From Pseudomonas sp. Irchel 3E13 (GTDB lineage Bacteria > Pseudomonadota > Gammaproteobacteria > Pseudomonadales > Pseudomonadaceae), in NCBI RefSeq assembly GCF_900187455.1, contig NZ_FYDX01000012.1, positions 32,402-96,401 on the forward strand: 64,000 nt of DNA, read 5' to 3'. Shown here piece after piece: positions 32,662-40,775 of this stretch. Positions within the stretch are counted from its first letter, which is position 1, and each line of letters opens with the position of its first letter. The position numbers and the translations under genes are program-made. The notes under the pieces were generated by a model, which saw nothing but the letters and a program-made list of their open reading frames with translations, made no database searches and had not been told where the DNA came from.

Positions 32662-32842
32662 GTTGGTGAAGACCTGAATTGCGGTCGGCAGAACTGACAG
32701 TGCTGGTGGAGCACCTGGCAATGAGCCGCTAGAGGGCTAACGAGGCATGAGCCTTCAGCGTAAAGCATGGGCTACACATAGAGCGGTGATCGAAGCCCCC
32801 GACCGCGTCCCCTCCCGCGGGAATATCGGGCCGACGGATGGG

Positions 32843-33316
32843 TTAGTGAACAACGGTCGGGTCGATTGCACAGTCTTCAGGAATGCCGGCAAGCGCGCGG
32901 ATTTCAGCGAAGTCGTGCAGGCGAACCCAGCCTTTGGTTCTGTCGTACGCAGCCCCCACGTAGACGTGGAAATGCTCCGGTATGTGACCGGCGTACTTTT
33001 CCGGCTGGCTCAGCATGGTCTTCACCTGCTTGTGCCAATCGTCGAAGCGCAACCGATTGAAAGTGGCCACAAATTCTTTTGTGAGCTTGGAAGATTCGCC
33101 GTGGGTCACATAGCCAAGCTGGCCGTTTTCCCACCGTTCAAAATCCAGCTCGCTCATGTTGCAGTGCGCTGGATAAGCCTCCCTGGAAGCTCGAACCGTG
33201 ACACGAAATTCACTGCCCTCGAAAAAGCAGTCGTACTCCTGCTTCCCGTGGTACGAGAGGCGCCAGGCCACACGCGCCCGAAAGGCTGGATTGTGGGGTT
33301 CTGTCGAAATAGTCAT
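32843..33316 (-). CDS. Unknown protein, paralogue of 33810-34235
   Basis: A 157-residue protein. Its N-terminus (WRLSYHGKQEYDCFFEGSEFRVTV) and C-terminus (FNRLRFDDWHKQV...KGWVRLHDF) match the next-but-one gene in order, so both derive from one gene. No family name is known to me. It follows leader 17. Confidence 0.65.
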   Translation of the reverse strand: MTISTEPHNPAFRARVAWRLSYHGKQEYDCFFEGSEFRVTVRASREAYPAHCNMSELDFERWENGQLGYVTHGESSKLTKEFVATFNRLRFDDWHKQVKTMLSQPEKYAGHIPEHFHVYVGAAYDRTKGWVRLHDFAEIRALAGIPEDCAIDPTVVH

Positions 33317-33375
33317 GGGTCGTCTCCAGTGATGCGAACCCACGCCCGAGCGGGGATGGTGCCCGCAAGGGTTTT
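33317..33375 (-). promoter_or_regulatory. Repeated leader 17
   Basis: AACCC pairs with GGGUU; G1 GCGGGC with GUUCGC (6 bp). GCUGC-ACUU-GCAGC stands just upstream, similar to the second hairpin of elements A-D. Confidence 0.6.
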
Positions 33376-33524
33376 GAAAGGCCGAAGCCTGTGCTGCAAG
33401 TGCAGCTGCTTTCCTCTCCAACTCATGCTGGGAAGGGAAATCACATTCGACAGGGGTCTGTTGAATGTGATCTCGGAATTACCATCCCTGGCATGGCCAA
33501 GGATGGTCGTCTCATTTGTGAACG
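33376..33524. other. Gap with two hairpins
   Basis: CCATCCCTGGC-ATG-GCCAAGGATGG (33482-33506) follows the stop of the upstream gene; ATCACATTC/GAATGTGAT (33441-33472) follows with an inner stem. Neither has a U-tract. Confidence 0.5.
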
Positions 33525-33725
33525 CTAACGCCTCGCGGATTTGTACGCGGCAATAGCATCTAACGCAGCGGGATCATCAGGTAGCAGCGCCACCCAAACC
33601 AGCCTGTTGTAGCGGTCGAGCTCGGCACGATCGACGAGCAGCACTCTGGTCGAATGAGGGCTCACAAAAACCGAGAGCTGCCCCACAAAGCTGATCGGGG
33701 CTGGCGAGTTTGTTCCTGGATGCAT
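33525..33725 (-). CDS. Unknown 66-residue protein
   Basis: Short protein, beta-rich at its N-terminus (FVGQLSVFVSPHSTRVLLVDR), with no recognised family. ATG 33725 has GGGAGUCAAU before it; an in-frame ATG at 33737 is less likely. Confidence 0.6.
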   Translation of the reverse strand: MHPGTNSPAPISFVGQLSVFVSPHSTRVLLVDRAELDRYNRLVWVALLPDDPAALDAIAAYKSARR

Positions 33726-33785
33726 ATTGACTCCCATACCTCATGGTGCACCACTCTGGGGATGCACTTGAGGGGATAGATTGAT
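33726..33785 (-). promoter_or_regulatory. Repeated leader 18 (divergent)
   Basis: CCUCA-a-GUGCA...UGCAC-ca-UGAGG forms one nested hairpin, and UAUCCC can pair with GGGAGU. The C/G-block order is eroded. Confidence 0.4.
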
Positions 33786-33809
33786 CGAAGAAGCACATCA
33801 AGCAGCTGC

Positions 33810-34235
33810 TTACACAACGCCACCTGCCCTTACCCATCCCTGGCCCTGCTCATATCGAACTGGGACAATCTCTGGATACGGTTGAATAGACGGATCATCT
33901 TCCGAAATGACGCCAAACCGCTCTGGCTGGCTGCGTAAGCGCTGCACGCGCTCGGCATGCAACTTACTGCGCCATTGGTTGAATGCGGCCACAAGGACCT
34001 CATGAGGCGCCGTACGATCCATCAGCGTTACGGTGTTCGTACGCCCCACTACATCCCGCTCATACTCCTCATCGGACAAGCCGCTGAAGAGGTCTCGTTT
34101 GCCGCTGTACGAATCATCCCCGACTTCGATCTGGAAATACTCGCCGTCGACCCACACGTCGTGAACCCAGACACCGTTGTAGCGAAGTCGCTGGGCAAAC
34201 TTGATCTGAGTGCTAGAGGTGATTTTCGTTTTCAT
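33810..34235 (-). CDS. Unknown protein, paralogue of 32843-33316
   Basis: A 141-residue protein. QRLRYNGVWVHDVWVDGEYFQIEV and VAAFNQWRSKLHAERVQRLRSQPERFG align with the paralogue. Both end in a GWVR motif. It follows leader 19. Confidence 0.65.
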   Translation of the reverse strand: MKTKITSSTQIKFAQRLRYNGVWVHDVWVDGEYFQIEVGDDSYSGKRDLFSGLSDEEYERDVVGRTNTVTLMDRTAPHEVLVAAFNQWRSKLHAERVQRLRSQPERFGVISEDDPSIQPYPEIVPVRYEQGQGWVRAGGVV

Positions 34236-34297
34236 TGTACTGACTCCAGTTAGTGCGCGGGGTCAGCCCCAGACGGGGCTCGCCCCGCATGGGTTGT
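34236..34297 (-). promoter_or_regulatory. Repeated leader 19
   Basis: G1 UGCGGGG pairs with C3 CCCCGCG (7 bp); C1 CCCA with G2 UGGG. Confidence 0.7.
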
Positions 34298-34348
34298 TAG
34301 CAGATGGCTTTGGTACCGGCTCGGCCGTAAAGCACCGGGCCTACCCCG

Positions 34349-35275
34349 TTACTGAGGTGCACAAGCAGTGCGAACGAAGCGATCGACGATTTCGCTTTGC
34401 TCCGCGGCACTGTGTGCATGAAATCGCAGGTCCCAGTGAGTCGCCGCGTACTTCCGTACCACGGACAAGTCACCGATGTAGATAGCGCAGGCCGGCAACT
34501 TTACCGATAAAGTAATTTCGCCACCGCTGTCATCCTGCAGATCGCGGGTTTCCAGTTTCAGGTTCTCCGGAACCAACTTGAGGTCTCGAAGTAAGCGCTC
34601 GGCGCCGTCATACGTCGCTTCATCCGGAATGCCGTACTTACGTGCATCAGGGTGAGCTACATGCATCAGACGAACCGGTGCACCTGGAAGCTGTCCTCGA
34701 TCAACCAAAACTCGCTTCCCACTTGCAAGCACCGCCCCGCCGTACTGAGGACCGTCCTGGATGTCGAGACTTTCGATTTCGATGAGCACCTCCACTGTGC
34801 AGCCCGTGAGAGGCACTTCGCCCTCTTCAGGAATCACGTCGTATGTAACCAGTGCCGACTCCAAATCATCCAGGACAGAACCCATGGGCTGGCCAGATCG
34901 GCTCAGGAGTACAGCTTGTGTGGCATGGTCGACAATGTCTGATACAGCTGCTGCAGCCAGAGGCAACGACCGTTGAGCATATGGGTCACCATGACGATCA
35001 AAGATCGACAGGGAAACTTCAACCGACGGCGGATTGGCTGTGGCCCAATCATCACGAAACGCGTTCGCCAGCTCCGAGAGTGCTTGCACCTTCTCTGCGT
35101 CGACGACGGTCGACTCACCACAACACCCTGTGGCGTCGGCGGAGTTAATCAGATCAACAGCCCGATTGAGGAACTCATGGAGGGCGTCTGGCAGTCTTTT
35201 CAGTGAGCCTGGAACAGTGATCCCATGAGCTTCTGCAGACGTATAGAGGGATTGCAGGTTCTGGGTAATGAGCAT
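34349..35275 (-). CDS. Unknown protein
   Basis: A 308-residue soluble protein with no recognised family. The N-terminal third is helical; the central part is acidic. The start at 35275 is set by GGAGAUAGAACC, under leader 20. Confidence 0.65.
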   Translation of the reverse strand: MLITQNLQSLYTSAEAHGITVPGSLKRLPDALHEFLNRAVDLINSADATGCCGESTVVDAEKVQALSELANAFRDDWATANPPSVEVSLSIFDRHGDPYAQRSLPLAAAAVSDIVDHATQAVLLSRSGQPMGSVLDDLESALVTYDVIPEEGEVPLTGCTVEVLIEIESLDIQDGPQYGGAVLASGKRVLVDRGQLPGAPVRLMHVAHPDARKYGIPDEATYDGAERLLRDLKLVPENLKLETRDLQDDSGGEITLSVKLPACAIYIGDLSVVRKYAATHWDLRFHAHSAAEQSEIVDRFVRTACAPQ

Positions 35276-35340
35276 GGTTCTATCTCCAAATCGGAGTGAG
35301 GCCATACCCCCCGAATGGGGTATGAAGCCCCACTGGGTTG
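35276..35340 (-). promoter_or_regulatory. Repeated leader 20
   Basis: G1 GUGGGGCU pairs with C3 GGCCUCAC (8 bp); CUCC-GAUUU-GGAG hides the start site. A GCUGA-UUUC-UCAGC hairpin lies upstream. Confidence 0.75.
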
Positions 35341-35471
35341 TGTGTGTGCTGAGAAATCAGCTCAAGTGCGCCGGATCACTCCGGTGCCATGAATCTGTAC
35401 AAGATAGGGCTTGCCCCTATCGTGTAGAGACTCAGGCCAAGGCCGCCCGAAGGCGGCCCTGGATGAGTGTA
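35341..35471. other. Gap with 3' hairpins
   Basis: GGCCGCC-CGAA-GGCGGCC (35441-35458) and a GATAGGG/CCCTATC hairpin (35403-35421) follow the stop of the upstream gene. No U-tract is present. Confidence 0.5.
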
Positions 35472-36299
35472 TTACGCTTGTGGTTTGTCAGCCCCACGTG
35501 AAAGGACGCGTGCAACCCAGGTGTTTCGACGCACCGTCTTTTTCTCGATTACGATCGAATTGTCAGGCTGCTTCACTTTCACCTCCACCTCGACCGGCTG
35601 CTTACCAATACACTTCAGAAGGACACGATCGCCCTTCTTGACCTTGTGTTGGTTAATGGCTCGCTCGAGATCGATGCCCCAGACATACTCATTCCGGCCA
35701 AGCCGCACCAGGTACGACAATGACTGGTCTTTATCGAACTTGTAGTGGTAGCGTCCGAGCTGCGACACAACCCCTTCCTTCGCCCGGGACCAATCGATGT
35801 TGGTGTCGTCGGCTAGAACCTCCGCCGGCAACTCCGCAGCACTGGCGCCCATGGAAAAATCACTGTAATCCCCAGGAGGAACCTCCTCGAAGGAGGGACC
35901 CGACTGTAGCCCGTCCATACCATCAAGGTATGGAGTAGGCTCCAGGCCGTAATCACCGCAGTCGCTGATTGACGCCAAAGGCGCATCGTCGAACACGTGA
36001 TGACTTGCGTGTGTCTCCATCTCCCTGGCGGGGTGGAGTTGCACACGTGGCGCTGGTGGCATCTCGTAATTGCATACTGGTTCAAACAACTGAGCTGGGA
36101 AAGATCGAATCGACTCATTCCCGGCCTGCCTGAACACTGCTAAACGCTCGAGGAATTCGCTCCGCCGTTCCCGTTCAAAGTGCTCCAAGCTTGCGGCCTG
36201 GTTCACGATGTCGTGCTTTGTACGAGGGCCTTCCGATGCCCGGTATGGGAACAGCTCAACCATTGGTTGAGCGATTTTACGTTCTGTGTGATAGCGCAT
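35472..36299 (-). CDS. Protein with relaxase-associated C-terminal domain
   Basis: A 275-residue protein. The last 95 residues (YLVRLGRNEYVWGIDLERAINQHKVKKGD, near residue 190, then RNTWVARVL) resemble the small domain at the C-terminus of many plasmid relaxases and DNA-processing proteins (VWGVDLERA, GDRV, RNxWxV pattern). The N-terminal part is unlike it. It has no relaxase motifs, so its role in DNA transfer is only suggested. It follows leader 21. Confidence 0.55.
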   Translation of the reverse strand: MRYHTERKIAQPMVELFPYRASEGPRTKHDIVNQAASLEHFERERRSEFLERLAVFRQAGNESIRSFPAQLFEPVCNYEMPPAPRVQLHPAREMETHASHHVFDDAPLASISDCGDYGLEPTPYLDGMDGLQSGPSFEEVPPGDYSDFSMGASAAELPAEVLADDTNIDWSRAKEGVVSQLGRYHYKFDKDQSLSYLVRLGRNEYVWGIDLERAINQHKVKKGDRVLLKCIGKQPVEVEVKVKQPDNSIVIEKKTVRRNTWVARVLSRGADKPQA

Positions 36300-36360
36300 G
36301 TTGCCTCCAGCATGTGAGGGAGGCACCACCCGCTAGGGAGGTACCGCCCCAGCGGTTTAA
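36300..36360 (-). promoter_or_regulatory. Repeated leader 21
   Basis: C1 CCGCU pairs with G2 AGCGG (5 bp), unlike the CCC/GGG of other copies, and so supports that pairing. G1 GGGGCG pairs with C3 UGCCUC; GCCUCC/GGAGGC hides the start site. Confidence 0.75.
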
Positions 36361-36426
36361 TTTTCTCGAACACCAGGTTGTATCAGCCCCGGCGATCATG
36401 ATCTCCCCATGTAGGGGAGAGATTTG

Positions 36427-36849
36427 TTATGCAGCAACCTGCAGTTGACCAAGCACCCCTTGCCGGCGGCATAGATCGATCAAGCTCTCACGGAACCTGT
36501 CGCAGTCGACACCAGCTGCGCTGATGCACACCTTGAACGAGAACGGCGAAAGCACTTCACTCATGACCCATGCCCAGCGATCCTTCTGAGTGCTGGGTGA
36601 GGCACGCTTGTCTAAGAAGACACTGCAGGCCTCATACAGCAACTTTTCCCTGAGAACGTCGATATCGTCATCGGTCCACACAACAGGCCCAAGCTCTTCC
36701 TCCGGTAAAGCCAGGAGGTCGAATATTGAAAACTGTTGAACCTCGCCGGCGCTGATCGATGGTTGACGACGCGCACGGCGGACTTTCTTGCAGAGATTTT
36801 CAGGAAGCTCAGCGTGAGAGAGTTCAGCGAACGACATGGCTAATTGCAT
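36427..36849 (-). CDS. Unknown protein
   Basis: A 140-residue protein, no family recognised. The start at 36849 is set by GGAGGUAUACCA, under leader 22. Hairpin TCTCCCC-ATGTA-GGGGAGA (36402-36420) follows its stop. Confidence 0.65.
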   Translation of the reverse strand: MQLAMSFAELSHAELPENLCKKVRRARRQPSISAGEVQQFSIFDLLALPEEELGPVVWTDDDIDVLREKLLYEACSVFLDKRASPSTQKDRWAWVMSEVLSPFSFKVCISAAGVDCDRFRESLIDLCRRQGVLGQLQVAA

Positions 36850-36912
36850 TGGTATACCTCCAGGTGGAAGGAGGTACGCCACCCCTAGGGGGTGAGATAC
36901 CCCCTGTGGGTT
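36850..36912 (-). promoter_or_regulatory. Repeated leader 22
   Basis: G1 GGGGGUAU pairs with C3 GUACCUCC (8 bp); ACCUCC/GGAGGU hides the start site. Confidence 0.75.
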
Positions 36913-36921
36913 GATTCCGCG

Positions 36922-38742
36922 TTATGCGGCTTTTGTTAGAACCTGTTGGACCAGGCTGTTCAACGCGTTGCGCAATTCAGCCAGGTCACTCAAGAACTTC
37001 CATTTGTCGGCGCCAAAGATCTGCTGGAGACTCGCCTTGTTCGCAGTCCCGAAGGCAATTGCGAACACATCGATACCAGTAGCCTTGCAGCGATCGACCA
37101 TAGCTTTTGCTTGCTCCGGGCTATCAGGATCGCCATCGGTGATCACGATCATCACCTTGCGCTCCCCTTTTGCCTTGAGCAGATCACCAGCAGCAGGCCA
37201 AATAGCGTTCGCCAAAGGCGTAGTGCCAGTTTCGGTCAGGCCAAATCGCCCCTCCTGAATTGCACTCATCAATCTCTGGTCGTGCCGTTTCAATATCCCC
37301 ACCGCGGTGCCACGACCATCATTGCGAGGAAAAACCATCGCGCCGGTTGAGACGCCTGGGATGCCTTCCAATGCGGTCAGAATCGCCAGGGTTGCCTCTT
37401 CAGCAACTTGCATTGCCGTCTTTGCCCTCTGGGTAGCAGAGCCAGGTCCCTTTGGAGTCCCGGAAACTTTCGTCCCCATTGATCCAGAGCCGTCGAGTAG
37501 CAGTTCGATTGCAGCGTTTGTCCGTTGCACAGGTTCTTGTCGCCGGAAGATCCGGTTTTCCCCAACCCGAACCTGAGCTAAGCGAGACGAATCGATCTTG
37601 CTCCCCGTACGACGCAAGCTTACGCGTGCATCGCGCGACCCTTGGATCAGTCCGTTAAGCACCTGGCGCAGCCCCATGGAAGCCAGCTGTCCGTTGTTAA
37701 CGACGACCGAACCCAGCAGGCTGGATCCCATCGCGCCCTTCACTACCGAAGCAGGTGTAGGCGTTGTACGGTCAATGGCCGTTTTGATCAGTTTTGCTGC
37801 TTCGCTGCCAAGGTCCGAATGGGCATCAGCGAGCTCCGCATCAGACGCAGAAAGAACCTTCTGCTTCAAACCATCGCTCGGACCCTTACCTGCCGTAGTT
37901 CCAGCGGACTGAGGATCACCACCACCCGAGTCATCGGGATCGGAGTGACCACCACTGCCGGAGCCTGCATCAGGATTAGAGGTATCAGTACCGCCGGTGT
38001 TTCCATCGGGGGAACTGTCATCTGAACCATTGGCTGGTGAGCTTTGGGACTGATCACCCTGGCCGGGAGAGCTATCCCCTTGACCAGGATCTGGTGTTTG
38101 CTGACTTGGGTTCTGACTATGTTGGTCTTCCGGCTCCTCCTCATCCAGAACATTCAGGATGCGGTGAGTCAGTTGATAAACAGCTTCAGTATCAGGAAGA
38201 CCTATCACCTGGCTGAGCAAACCAAAAATTTTGGTGCTGCGGCCGGGACCAAAAACCTCACGCATTTTGTGCATGAGGTTGTCGGCTTCTCGCTGGATTG
38301 GCTGATTAAGCAGTTTCGCCCGCCCAACCATCAAGCAGCCATTGAGCAGAAGGACCGCTTCAGAAAATCCAGAAAGATCGTGGTCACCACCCAGGACTTC
38401 CTTGGCCATCACTGATAGCGGTTGGATCGTGGAGTAGTGATCCAACATCATCCGTTTCTCGATACGAACATCTTCAAGCATGTTCATGAAGCGGACCACA
38501 AACGGCTGTTCGAGAGCCGCCTTGTCATAAACCGACGAGTCGGAGTACTTGATGTGCGCCGATTCGTGAGCCGTGAAGCCCAGTGCAACATTGAGCATTA
38601 CCGGCGACGGTTCAAGCATCGGCATGTAGATGATGTTGTCCTTTGTGCACGGCTGATCACCGCCCCAAACAACTTTTACGCCCAAGTCATCGCAGTAATA
38701 GCGCGCGATGATCGGGAACGCATTGTGAAGAGAATTTTTCAT
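36922..38742 (-). CDS. CobT-like von Willebrand A protein
   Basis: A 606-residue protein. The C-terminal VWA domain has a MIDAS motif (LLLDGSGSMG near residue 430) and TDGDPDSPEQA near 560. The N-terminal part has an HExxH-like AHESAHIKY motif near residue 55. The centre (residues 200-300) is a low-complexity Ser/Gly/Asp/Pro linker. The layout is that of CobT-type proteins paired with CobS-type AAA+ ATPases, found next to recombination genes on SXT/R391-type elements. The AAA+ gene lies at 40776-41801. The complex may remodel an unknown substrate; a cobalt chelatase role is unlikely here. Confidence 0.8.
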   Translation of the reverse strand: MKNSLHNAFPIIARYYCDDLGVKVVWGGDQPCTKDNIIYMPMLEPSPVMLNVALGFTAHESAHIKYSDSSVYDKAALEQPFVVRFMNMLEDVRIEKRMMLDHYSTIQPLSVMAKEVLGGDHDLSGFSEAVLLLNGCLMVGRAKLLNQPIQREADNLMHKMREVFGPGRSTKIFGLLSQVIGLPDTEAVYQLTHRILNVLDEEEPEDQHSQNPSQQTPDPGQGDSSPGQGDQSQSSPANGSDDSSPDGNTGGTDTSNPDAGSGSGGHSDPDDSGGGDPQSAGTTAGKGPSDGLKQKVLSASDAELADAHSDLGSEAAKLIKTAIDRTTPTPASVVKGAMGSSLLGSVVVNNGQLASMGLRQVLNGLIQGSRDARVSLRRTGSKIDSSRLAQVRVGENRIFRRQEPVQRTNAAIELLLDGSGSMGTKVSGTPKGPGSATQRAKTAMQVAEEATLAILTALEGIPGVSTGAMVFPRNDGRGTAVGILKRHDQRLMSAIQEGRFGLTETGTTPLANAIWPAAGDLLKAKGERKVMIVITDGDPDSPEQAKAMVDRCKATGIDVFAIAFGTANKASLQQIFGADKWKFLSDLAELRNALNSLVQQVLTKAA

Positions 38743-38812
38743 GGTACTGCCTCCAGGTAATTTTGGAGACACACCAACCCCGACGGGGCTGATGTGCCCC
38801 CGAGGGGTTGGT
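38743..38812 (-). promoter_or_regulatory. Repeated leader 23
   Basis: C1 CCAACCCC pairs perfectly with G2 GGGGUUGG (8 bp) and G1 GGGGGCACA with C3 UGUGUCUCC (9 bp with G-U). GUCUCCA/UGGAGGC hides the start site. It is one of the strongest copies. Confidence 0.8.
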
Positions 38813-38813
38813 A

Positions 38814-40055
38814 TTACATGCAGAACTGGATACCGCCATCTTGCTGCTGAACCACTGGCGCCACAAAGTGGGCCACGGGCAAAGCGCTAGTTACAGCAAC
38901 GGGCTCAGGTTGAACTGCATTGGACTGGATTTGGTTCGCCAACTCCGACAACTCACCAATGCTCATCTCGCCCTCGAGGGCGCTATCAGTCATCAGATCA
39001 TTTAGGGTGACACCAGGATCGGTCTGTAGGAGATCCGCGGAACCAGAGCTTGCCAGCACGCTTGCGCTAGCCAGGTCAAACGCTGTTTCGTCATCATCGA
39101 TCAGCTCCGGCTCCGTCGACGTGGCTGCAACCTGACGGGGCAGCTCCACATCCACAACTTGCTGAACCGAAACCTGCGACGAAGACTGGACGTCAATTGC
39201 AGTCTTCGAGAAGACCTCAGCCATTCTGAGAATTTTGGTCTCGTCGGACAGGTTCATGATCAATGCCATCAGATCTTGAAACTGCGAACCCTCGTAAGGA
39301 CCATTTTTCGGCAGCTTACCGATCACGGACATCATGTAATCGGCTACGTCTTGAACCTTGGGATTCAAGAATGCCAGCGAGCTGAGCTTCTTGTGCATCT
39401 TGAGCATGGCACTGACAGCCTTACGGCTAACCGAACCTTTGCCAACGAAGCTGTTATCAAGAAGATCTCCAGCTGCATCGGCAATTTCCCGGAACAGCTG
39501 CCCCGACAACCCCTGTACCTCATTCTCCAACCCCTTGGACAGGGCGGCATCTGACGCATCAGGAACCACTCGGCAGAGGGTAAAGCGAAAGCCCAGGCGT
39601 TGTTCCACGACAGCTTTTGGGGTAATGGCATTCTCGATCGCTTTACGCCATTGAGCATTACCGTTCCATTTGTCCATCCAGTCTTTGCAGATCTGATCGT
39701 ACTTACCGATGAAGGTCTGTATTTGCTGCATGAACAACTGGCGGATTTCCTCCAGCTCGGCTGCAACCGCTGGTGCCACATCATTGGGTAGGCCATAGCC
39801 GCCCATGAAGCGAACACCGTTGGATTCAAGCAATCGAATCGCACGACGCTTTAGCCGATCGAACTCTTTGATCTCATCCGGATCAGTGATCCGCTTGCTG
39901 CCCAAGGAAGCAAGCTCCGAAGGTGGCAAGTTGAGATCCAAGCCCAGGTCCTCTGCGCGCAATTTCTTGCGGCCAGACCAGATACTTACATTCAAATCCA
40001 CCAACAAAAGCTTGCTGAGGATTTGAGTTTCTTGAACGAGATTAGAATTTTGCAT
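38814..40055 (-). CDS. DUF3150-family protein
   Basis: A 413-residue soluble protein of the type found between CobS-like ATPase and VWA genes on conjugative elements. The N-terminal 240 residues are helical (SIWSGRKKLRAEDLG near residue 25). The C-terminal 130 residues are acidic and low in complexity. It is likely a partner of the AAA+/VWA pair. Family assignment rests on N-terminal sequence and gene order. Confidence 0.7.
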   Translation of the reverse strand: MQNSNLVQETQILSKLLLVDLNVSIWSGRKKLRAEDLGLDLNLPPSELASLGSKRITDPDEIKEFDRLKRRAIRLLESNGVRFMGGYGLPNDVAPAVAAELEEIRQLFMQQIQTFIGKYDQICKDWMDKWNGNAQWRKAIENAITPKAVVEQRLGFRFTLCRVVPDASDAALSKGLENEVQGLSGQLFREIADAAGDLLDNSFVGKGSVSRKAVSAMLKMHKKLSSLAFLNPKVQDVADYMMSVIGKLPKNGPYEGSQFQDLMALIMNLSDETKILRMAEVFSKTAIDVQSSSQVSVQQVVDVELPRQVAATSTEPELIDDDETAFDLASASVLASSGSADLLQTDPGVTLNDLMTDSALEGEMSIGELSELANQIQSNAVQPEPVAVTSALPVAHFVAPVVQQQDGGIQFCM

Positions 40056-40120
40056 GACGCACCTCCGGGTTGAGGAGGCGGTCTGCCCCTATGGGGAAGG
40101 ACGCCCCCAATGGGTTTAGT
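40056..40120 (-). promoter_or_regulatory. Repeated leader 24
   Basis: G1 GGGGGCG pairs with C3 CGCCUCC (7 bp); GCCUCC/GGAGGU hides the start site. Confidence 0.72.
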
Positions 40121-40190
40121 TAAAAATGCTGCGGATTTAAGTGAGCAGCTATCACTTCTCACAGGTCGCTCACATGAGCAACACTGAGAA

Positions 40191-40225
40191 CCTGTTTTGC
40201 TATAGGCGAACTATAGCAAAACAGG
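40191..40225. repeat. 15-bp perfect inverted repeat
   Basis: CCTGTTTTGCTATAG-GCGAA-CTATAGCAAAACAGG. It is the longest perfect stem between genes here, in the gap before leader 24, and stands after the orphan leader. Confidence 0.85.
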
Positions 40226-40277
40226 CTCGAAGGCGGGAGCCAGTGGCCCCCGCGATCTCACCAATCAAAAAATCCAA
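40200..40277 (-). CDS. Possible UUG-start small frame behind orphan leader
   Basis: A 25-codon frame starts with TTG six bases after the orphan leader's GGAG and ends inside the 15-bp hairpin. No ATG fits. Translation is uncertain. Confidence 0.2.
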   Translation of the reverse strand: MDFLIGEIAGATGSRLRACFAIVRL

Positions 40278-40332
40278 GTTGGGCTCCATATTAGGACGGA
40301 GCCCGCCCCTAGCGGGACAAGCCCCATTAGGG
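40262..40332 (-). promoter_or_regulatory. Repeated leader 25 (orphan)
   Basis: C1 CCCUA pairs with G2 UAGGG; G1 GGGGCUUG with C3 CGGGCUCC (8 bp); GGGCUCC/GGAGCCC (7 bp) hides the GGAG. All parts are intact but no normal gene follows. Confidence 0.75.
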
Positions 40333-40773
40333 TTAGAGACAGAATGACCCAGCCTCAAAAGCGTTCGCAAGAGAAGTTAGGTCCAAGGGTTTTGGCAGCA
40401 CGTCCAGGCTTATCAAGATTTCGACCCCTGACTTGTACTGCTCAGGGTCCAACGAACGCTGGAGGAAAGCATCGCATTCCTTAGCGTTGTCCAGGGCGAT
40501 GAAATCACCGCTTCCACTAGCAACGTGTATCAGCGGTGCAGGGGTTTTAACCGCACCAAGGTTGACACACACAGCCGCCAACAAAAGACACTTTTCAAAG
40601 TCCTCTGTAGGTTCCAGTTCGCCTGAAGCGAGCGGTCTTTCGAAATGCTCGGCCAGTGATTGGAGTGACGCAGAAAGCCCCAACGAGGCAGCTGCAGAGT
40701 CAAGACTCTGCAGTGCCTGGCGGATGGGCTCCCGCTCTGCCTCTGCAACAGCACAGGAGAAGAAGATGCTCAT
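40333..40773 (-). CDS. Unknown protein coupled to the AAA+ ATPase
   Basis: A 146-residue helical protein with no recognised family. It starts two bases after the ATPase stop and has no leader, so translation is coupled. It may be an adaptor of the AAA+/VWA complex. Confidence 0.65.
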   Translation of the reverse strand: MSIFFSCAVAEAEREPIRQALQSLDSAAASLGLSASLQSLAEHFERPLASGELEPTEDFEKCLLLAAVCVNLGAVKTPAPLIHVASGSGDFIALDNAKECDAFLQRSLDPEQYKSGVEILISLDVLPKPLDLTSLANAFEAGSFCL

Positions 40774-40775
40774 AG

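Noticed and set aside
34652..35148. Plus-strand frames opposite the 34349-35275 gene
   Set aside because: They are shadows of the minus-strand gene, which has a leader and ribosome-binding site.
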